NCBI GenBank assembly: GCA_013695565.1
Contig: JACDAG010000494.1
Coordinates: 1 to 6,288 of the forward strand
Direction: 5' to 3'
Source of the DNA: Bradyrhizobium sp.
GTDB lineage: Bacteria; Pseudomonadota; Alphaproteobacteria; Rhizobiales; Xanthobacteraceae
DNA: 6,288 nt
Positions 1 through 4,030 of the stretch are shown piece after piece (the stretch's first letter is position 1; each line of letters opens with the position of its first letter). The notes beneath the pieces were generated by a model. That model did not search any database. It was not told where the DNA came from and saw only the letters and a program-made list of their open reading frames with translations. The position numbers and the translations under genes are program-made.

Positions 1-699
1 CACCCGCAGAGCCGGGTGCCGGAGCTTCAGGTAGACCGCATTCGCAAGCCTCACCAACCAGGAATGGCGCACCCACCAGTCTTCCTTGATGGCTTGCAGG
101 CGTGATTTGGGGACGGGTTGTCCTGCCAGCATCAGCGCACCGTCTGGACCCGTGACGAAGTAGGGCTTCTGATAGCCCTCGTAGCGGATATTGCTGCTGT
201 TATCGTCGCGGTCGTTGTTGGTGCAAAAAATCAACACGACGACCGCCGGCTTCACCTTCGGCCACAATTTTTGCAGCAGCAGATATTCCTGATCCGTGCC
301 GTAACCGGAGACCCCCGCCGCCAGGATTTTGGTATTGGGGATGAGCGGTTTCAGCAATTCGGAAAAGCGCTCGCCGGCCTCGGCATCCAGCCCCCAGACA
401 AAGGAGTCCCCCAGGAACATGATGGTCGGCTGCGCGTCGAGCGTGAATTCGTCGTCGCGCAAACCGAGGCTGTTGTGCCGGGCATGGATGGTGCGGGCGT
501 TGCTGACCATCGAAACCGACCCCGGGATCGGCATCCACCCGAGTTCAGCGTCGTACTGGTAGCTGAGCGATCGCTCGCTGACGCCCTCACGCAACTCCCG
601 CAAGTCGACGATCCGGAGCACGACCTCAAGCGTGGCCAGCGTCACAACCGTCATGACCGCGATAGCGCCAATCAACTGCGTGGCTCTTCGAAACTTCAT
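1..699 (-). CDS. SGNH/GDSL-family hydrolase, membrane-anchored, SxtL-like (3' end beyond window)
   Basis: The frame is open from the ATG at 699 to the window edge, giving 233 residues with the C-terminus missing. A basic start (MKFRRATQ) and a hydrophobic stretch at about residues 9-27 look like a signal anchor, which would place the body in the periplasm. SGNH block I is FLGDSFVWG at 95-103, with the presumed nucleophile Ser99. A block II-like segment, AAGVSGYGTDQE, lies at 127-138 and supplies the oxyanion glycine. A block III-like segment, FCTNNDRDDN, lies at 158-167. The block V Asp-x-x-His must lie beyond the left edge, so the triad cannot be confirmed. Family knowledge says such proteins are esterases, lipases or O-acyl hydrolases; the substrate here is unknown. 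It is last in a four-gene cassette, 19 bases after the carbamoyltransferase stop, matching the sxtL position-type partner in saxitoxin clusters. An AlgX/AlgJ-like acetyltransferase-type SGNH protein is an alternative. Confidence 0.85.
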   Translation of the reverse strand, partial: MKFRRATQLIGAIAVMTVVTLATLEVVLRIVDLRELREGVSERSLSYQYDAELGWMPIPGSVSMVSNARTIHARHNSLGLRDDEFTLDAQPTIMFLGDSFVWGLDAEAGERFSELLKPLIPNTKILAAGVSGYGTDQEYLLLQKLWPKVKPAVVVLIFCTNNDRDDNSSNIRYEGYQKPYFVTGPDGALMLAGQPVPKSRLQAIKEDWWVRHSWLVRLANAVYLKLRHPALRV

Positions 700-704
700 G
701 CCTG

Positions 705-709
705 CCCTC
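705..709 (-). promoter_or_regulatory. Ribosome-binding site of the SGNH hydrolase
   Basis: GAGGG sits 5 bases before the ATG at 699, inside the 19-base gap after the carbamoyltransferase stop. It supports this start and means the hydrolase can be loaded independently within the operon. Confidence 0.55.
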
Positions 710-718
710 GCCGTCCGG

Positions 719-2551
719 TCAGTCGAGCTCGAACATGTTCTTGTAGTCGAGCTTCAGCGATTCCGGCTGGTCTTCCTTGTTCAGGAAGCAATTGCCGACC
801 ACCAGCACCTCGATATCGCTGCCCATGAAACAGCGGAAGGCGTCTTCCGGCGTGCACACGATCGGCTCGCCGCGGACGTTGAAGCTGGTGTTGACCAGCA
901 CCGGACACCCCGTCGCGGCCTTGAAGGCGGTCAGCAGCGCATGAAACCGCGCATTGGTGTCGGCGTGCACGGTCTGTATCCGTGCCGAAAAATCGACATG
1001 GGTGACGGCCGGGATATCCGACCTCGGAATATTGAGGCGCTCGATGCCGAACAGCTTTTCATCGCCGGGATTGGCGGGCCGGCGGTGTTTCGGCAGCACG
1101 TCGGCGACAATCTGCATGTACGGACTGTCACCATCGAGTTCGAACCATTCGGCGACATCCTCGCGCAGCACCGCTGGCGCAAACGGGCGAAAGCTTTCGC
1201 GAAACTTGACCCGCAGATTGAGCGAGCTCTGCATGCGCGGCGACCGGGGATCGCCCAGGATCGAGCGCGCTCCGAGCGCACGCGGACCGAATTCCATCCG
1301 TCCCTGGAACCAGCCGACCGCCTTCTCCGCCACCAGCGCCTTGACCGTGCTTTCAATGAGCGCCTGATCGGTGAGCGTTGAGAACACCGCTCCGGCCTCG
1401 GCCAGCCGCCGTTCGATCTCGGCCTGCGCAAAGGACGGCCCGAGATAGCCGCCGGCCATGGCATCGCCGGTCGGCGTCGCACGCGGCTTGCCGGCAAATT
1501 GATAATGCGCCGCCAACGCCGCACCAAGCGCGCCGCCGGCATCGCCCGCCGCGGGCTGCACCCATATGTTTTTGAAATTGCGTTCGCGCAGGATATTGCC
1601 GTTGGCGACGCAGTTCAGCGCCACGCCCCCCGCCAGACACAGGTTTTCCGATTGTCCCTCGCGCGCCAGACTACGCGTCAGCCGCAGCACGATCTCTTCC
1701 GTCACCTGCTGCACGGAAGCGGCCAGATCCATGTGGCGCTGGTCCAGGCGTTCGGACGGATCGCGCGGCTTGCCGCCGAACAGGTCGTCAAACCGGCTGT
1801 TGGTCATGGTCAGCCCGGTGCAATAGTCGAAATATTGCAGATCGAGCCGGAAGCTGCCGTCGTCCTTGAGGTCGACGAGATGATCGAGGATCAGTTTCGC
1901 ATATTTCGGCTCGCCGTACGGCGCGAGGCCCATCACCTTGTACTCGCCGGAATTGACCTTGAAGCCGGTGTAATAGGTGAAAGCCGAGTAGAGCAGCCCG
2001 ACGGAGTGCGGGAAATTGATCTCGCGCGTCAGGTCGAGCGAGTTGTCCTTGCCGAATCCGGCCGACGTCGTCGTCCATTCTCCGACGCCGTCCAGGGTCA
2101 GGATCGCGGACTCGGCAAACGGCGAGGCAAAGAAGGCCGAGGCCGCGTGGCTCTGGTGATGATCGGCAAACAGCAGTTTTGCCTCCCAATCGACGCTGTC
2201 GTCGATCTCGAGGAGACGGTCGCGCAGCACGCTTTTCTGAAACAGCTTCTCCTTCAGCCAGACCGGGATCGCTTTCCGGAACGACTGAAAACCGCGCGGC
2301 GCGAAGGCGAGGTAGGTCTCGAGCAGGCGCTCAAATTTGAGAAACGGTTTTTCGTAGAACACGACATGGTCGAGTTCGCTTGCGGCGATGTTGGCCGCCG
2401 ACAGGCAATAGCGGATCGCGGCGGTCGGAAAATTCGGATCGTGCTTCTTGCGCGTGAAGCGCTCTTCCTGAGCAGCCGCAGCGATCTTGCCATCCACCAG
2501 CAAGGCTGCGGCGCTGTCGTGGTAGAATGCCGAGATGCCGAGGATGCGCAA
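719..2551 (-). CDS. O-carbamoyltransferase of the NodU/CmcH/TobZ/SxtI family
   Basis: The full-length protein has 610 residues, the usual family size. These enzymes move a carbamoyl group from carbamoyl phosphate to a hydroxyl through a carbamoyl-adenylate; NodU acts on Nod factor, CmcH on cephems, TobZ on tobramycin and SxtI on saxitoxin precursors. The N-terminal Kae1-like domain covers about 1-350: HDSAA at 11-15, DHHQSHAASAF at 130-140 with the likely metal-binding histidines, DGVGEW at 154-159, SGEYKVMGLAPYG at 201-213, LAGGVALN at 306-313 and GDAGGALGAA at 336-345. The C-terminal YrdC-like domain contains GRMEFGPRALGARSILGDPR at 417-436, RESFRPFAPA at 451-460 and NTSFNVRGEP at 554-563. 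All expected motifs appear intact, so it should be active in the cytoplasm. The start is TTG at 2551, chosen because MRILGISAFYHDSAA is the canonical family N-terminus and an in-frame stop lies four codons upstream. No strong Shine-Dalgarno precedes it. The acceptor is unknown; nothing in the window identifies it as NodU proper. Confidence 0.96.
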   Translation of the reverse strand: MRILGISAFYHDSAAALLVDGKIAAAAQEERFTRKKHDPNFPTAAIRYCLSAANIAASELDHVVFYEKPFLKFERLLETYLAFAPRGFQSFRKAIPVWLKEKLFQKSVLRDRLLEIDDSVDWEAKLLFADHHQSHAASAFFASPFAESAILTLDGVGEWTTTSAGFGKDNSLDLTREINFPHSVGLLYSAFTYYTGFKVNSGEYKVMGLAPYGEPKYAKLILDHLVDLKDDGSFRLDLQYFDYCTGLTMTNSRFDDLFGGKPRDPSERLDQRHMDLAASVQQVTEEIVLRLTRSLAREGQSENLCLAGGVALNCVANGNILRERNFKNIWVQPAAGDAGGALGAALAAHYQFAGKPRATPTGDAMAGGYLGPSFAQAEIERRLAEAGAVFSTLTDQALIESTVKALVAEKAVGWFQGRMEFGPRALGARSILGDPRSPRMQSSLNLRVKFRESFRPFAPAVLREDVAEWFELDGDSPYMQIVADVLPKHRRPANPGDEKLFGIERLNIPRSDIPAVTHVDFSARIQTVHADTNARFHALLTAFKAATGCPVLVNTSFNVRGEPIVCTPEDAFRCFMGSDIEVLVVGNCFLNKEDQPESLKLDYKNMFELD

Positions 2552-2560
2552 TTTCGCGGC

Positions 2561-2710
2561 TCAGAACAGCGTGTAGACGAACGGCGCCAGCGCTGAACCT
2601 TTGGTCAGAACCACCAATCCCCCCAATACCAGCATCACGGCAAAGATCGGGATCAGCCAGAATTTGCGGCGAGCCCGAATGAAGGCAAACAGTTCGCGCA
2701 GAAACGACAT
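2561..2710 (-). CDS. Small DUF5989/SxtK-like membrane protein (49 aa)
   Basis: The 49-residue protein starts MSFLRELFAFIRARRKFWL and has one transmembrane helix at about 18-36 after an amphipathic, arginine-rich N-terminus. The order aromatic/basic head, K-F-W-L-x-P, then one helix matches my memory of the DUF5989 family, found beside carbamoyltransferases and named SxtK in saxitoxin clusters. The function is unknown; the basic head suggests a cytoplasmic face that could hold the enzyme at the membrane (inference). The ATG at 2710 is preferred over an upstream in-frame start at 2848, because AAGGG lies 7 bases before it and the longer form would overlap most of the end of the SxtJ-like gene. 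It starts 10 bases after the SxtJ-like stop and ends 9 bases before the carbamoyltransferase. Confidence 0.86.
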   Translation of the reverse strand: MSFLRELFAFIRARRKFWLIPIFAVMLVLGGLVVLTKGSALAPFVYTLF

Positions 2711-2717
2711 CAGCCTG

Positions 2718-2722
2718 CCCTT
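2718..2722 (-). promoter_or_regulatory. Ribosome-binding site overlapping the upstream stop codon
   Basis: AAGGG, 7 bases before the ATG at 2710, shares its two A residues with the TAA stop of the SxtJ-like gene. Ribosomes ending on the upstream gene are well placed to restart here, which suggests translational coupling of the two small membrane proteins. Confidence 0.5.
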
Positions 2723-3140
2723 AAAATTGCTGTCGCATCGATTCAGACGGCGGTCTGGGATCGGAGCGCGGCAGCCAATAGGTTGGCGACGAACGATCAC
2801 GTGCGAGCCTGAGGAAATCCTTGCCGAACAGCCGCATGACAAGTCCAATCGGCAGGATCGCGCCGAAAAAAAGAATGGCCATGATGACGGGATTGACCAC
2901 GCGGTACATCAGGAGCCCGAGCTTCAGCCAGGCCCGGTTTGCCGGATTCAGCGTTTGCGGTCGCCACAGGGTAAGGCTCGCAACAGCGGCGGCGACGCAC
3001 AGCCAGATCGGCGCGTGAGACGAACCCGCATACAGCCCGATGCCGCCGATCAGCGCAAAGACCGCCGCCATCGTGAACCCGAAATTGCGGTCGCTAGGTC
3101 CGACGATAATTTCGTCATGGTGCGGTTCCAGCGATTGCAT
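2721..3140 (-). CDS. SxtJ-family membrane protein (139 aa)
   Basis: The 139-residue protein has three likely membrane helices at about 20-37, 43-59 and 82-102. Recognisable family features are PSDRNFG at 15-21 just before the first helix, the segment RPQTLNPANRAWLKLG at 60-75 between helices 2 and 3, PIGLVMRLFGKD at 97-108, and a C-terminal tail with SSPTYWLPR at 117-125. These fit the SxtJ family of saxitoxin-cluster membrane proteins, which has no known biochemical role. I place it first in the cassette. The ATG at 3140 is chosen; AAGGA lies 12 bases upstream (3153-3157), a slightly long spacing. A TTG at 3173 in the same frame would add 11 residues (MPPSREGTKRL) without a hydrophobic or family-like character and without a good ribosome-binding site, so it is less likely. 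Confidence 0.85.
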   Translation of the reverse strand: MQSLEPHHDEIIVGPSDRNFGFTMAAVFALIGGIGLYAGSSHAPIWLCVAAAVASLTLWRPQTLNPANRAWLKLGLLMYRVVNPVIMAILFFGAILPIGLVMRLFGKDFLRLARDRSSPTYWLPRSDPRPPSESMRQQF

Positions 3141-3160
3141 CAGGCGTTTCGTTCCTTCTC

Positions 3161-3176
3161 GGCTTGGTGGCAAGCC
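3161..3176. repeat. Small inverted repeat in the leader of the cassette
   Basis: GGCTTG, a four-base loop and CAAGCC form a perfect 6-bp stem just upstream of the ribosome-binding site of the SxtJ-like gene. GGCAAGC also repeats directly with a 13-base period at 3169-3175 and 3182-3188. It lies in the 89-base gap (3141-3229), the only space where a cassette promoter or operator could sit. There is no T-run on either strand, so it is not a standard terminator. It could be an operator half-site, a leader hairpin or chance. Confidence 0.25.
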
Positions 3177-3229
3177 ATTTGGGCAAGCAAGTTGGCTGTC
3201 TTATTGATCGCTCCCAGCCTTCGCTAACA

Positions 3230-3973
3230 TTATTTGGCCCGGGCTTTAACCCCCTTGCGGCGCCAATCGCGCTTCTTCGGCTTCGGTGCGATTTCCGGCA
3301 TGGTGGCCTGAACCTCGCGGTATCGCGTCAACAATCGATCGAAACTACCGTTGAGCGTCTCGGCAATATCGGGCCGCTTCTCGAGCCCCGCCAGGAGCAT
3401 TGCTGCGGCCTCGATGGTCGACAGCCCGTCGCTGCGCGGCTCCTTGCGGAGCTTGCCATAGCGCGACGGACGCTTCGGCCCGAGAATCACCCGCTGGCAT
3501 TTCAGCATCCACGCATTGCGCCACCACAACGCCTTGGCCTGGCTCCAGGTGCCGTCGAGCAGCACGATGCCCTCGATATCGCTGAGGATGGCGCGCTGAT
3601 GCGGCTCGATTTCGCCCTTGCGGTTGATCGCGACGATCTCGTTCTCGGTCTCGAGCTCACTGACCTTGGCGGAACCGAGATACAGCACCGCCCAGCGCGA
3701 GGGATCGTCGACCGGCCGTCCCAGCGCCTTGGAGAGGCTCGGCCAGGACAATCCGACCTTGAGCACGGCGTCCTCAAAATGCAGCGCCGTCAGCCGCGCG
3801 GTGCCGAGCGTCCGGTCCTGTTCCTGCGGATGCTGCAGGATCAGGAGCCAGACCTTGTTTTCGATCGGCGTGATGCTCTCGCAGATGCACAGGGGCAGCG
3901 GTTTGCCGCAGTCGGGGCACTCCGGCACCTCTATTGGGTCGGTGCCAGCTTTGGACTTGGATTGTTTTGACAT
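3230..3973 (-). CDS. DTW-domain protein, probable tRNA-uridine aminocarboxypropyltransferase (TapT-like)
   Basis: The 247-residue protein shows the DTW family layout. A zinc-type cluster CPDCGKPLPLCIC lies at 19-31 (Cys19, 22, 29, 31), then LQHPQEQDRTLGTARL at 46-61, the name-giving DGTW at 140-143 followed by SQAKALWW, and RSDGLSTIEAAA at 180-191. A very basic tail rich in Lys/Arg at 231-247 would suit RNA binding. Characterised members such as E. coli TapT transfer the 3-amino-3-carboxypropyl group of S-adenosylmethionine to uridine in tRNA (acp3U at position 47). The specific tRNA position is inferred, not shown. The ATG at 3973 is preferred because the 9 extra residues from a GTG at 4000 look non-conserved; neither start has a strong Shine-Dalgarno. 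It begins 57 bases after the efflux permease stop. It has no obvious functional link to either neighbour and is probably a housekeeping gene. Confidence 0.92.
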   Translation of the reverse strand: MSKQSKSKAGTDPIEVPECPDCGKPLPLCICESITPIENKVWLLILQHPQEQDRTLGTARLTALHFEDAVLKVGLSWPSLSKALGRPVDDPSRWAVLYLGSAKVSELETENEIVAINRKGEIEPHQRAILSDIEGIVLLDGTWSQAKALWWRNAWMLKCQRVILGPKRPSRYGKLRKEPRSDGLSTIEAAAMLLAGLEKRPDIAETLNGSFDRLLTRYREVQATMPEIAPKPKKRDWRRKGVKARAK

Positions 3974-4030
3974 CCGCCCGCTATACGCTTCGCCGTCCAC
4001 CCCATCAACAAATCAAGGCCGATCGGGCGA

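Noticed and set aside
118..828. A 236-codon plus-strand open frame at the left end
   Set aside because: It crosses the gap between two minus-strand genes with clear motifs and shows no domain of its own.
1499..2596. A 365-codon open frame on the plus strand opposite the carbamoyltransferase
   Set aside because: Its translation is rich in Arg/Gln/Val low-complexity patterns and has no recognisable domain. It is antisense to a gene with all family motifs intact, as expected from GC-rich codon use.
719..3140. The cassette as part of a saxitoxin or Nod-factor biosynthesis cluster
   Set aside because: No polyketide synthase, amidinotransferase, nodABC-type gene or nod box is visible; only the tailoring genes are present, so neither product can be claimed.
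3180..3229. A possible sigma-70-like promoter before the cassette (TTAGCG, 16 bases, AATAAG on the minus strand)
   Set aside because: Only about 3 of 6 and 4 of 6 bases match the consensus, which is not above chance, so it is not listed as a feature.
3164..3970. A 268-codon open frame on the plus strand opposite the DTW-domain gene
   Set aside because: It mirrors the DTW gene almost end to end and has no family features, while the minus strand shows the zinc cluster and DGTW motif.
3974..4030. A terminator after the efflux permease
   Set aside because: The gap contains only a short CCGATCGG palindrome and no stem followed by a T-run.
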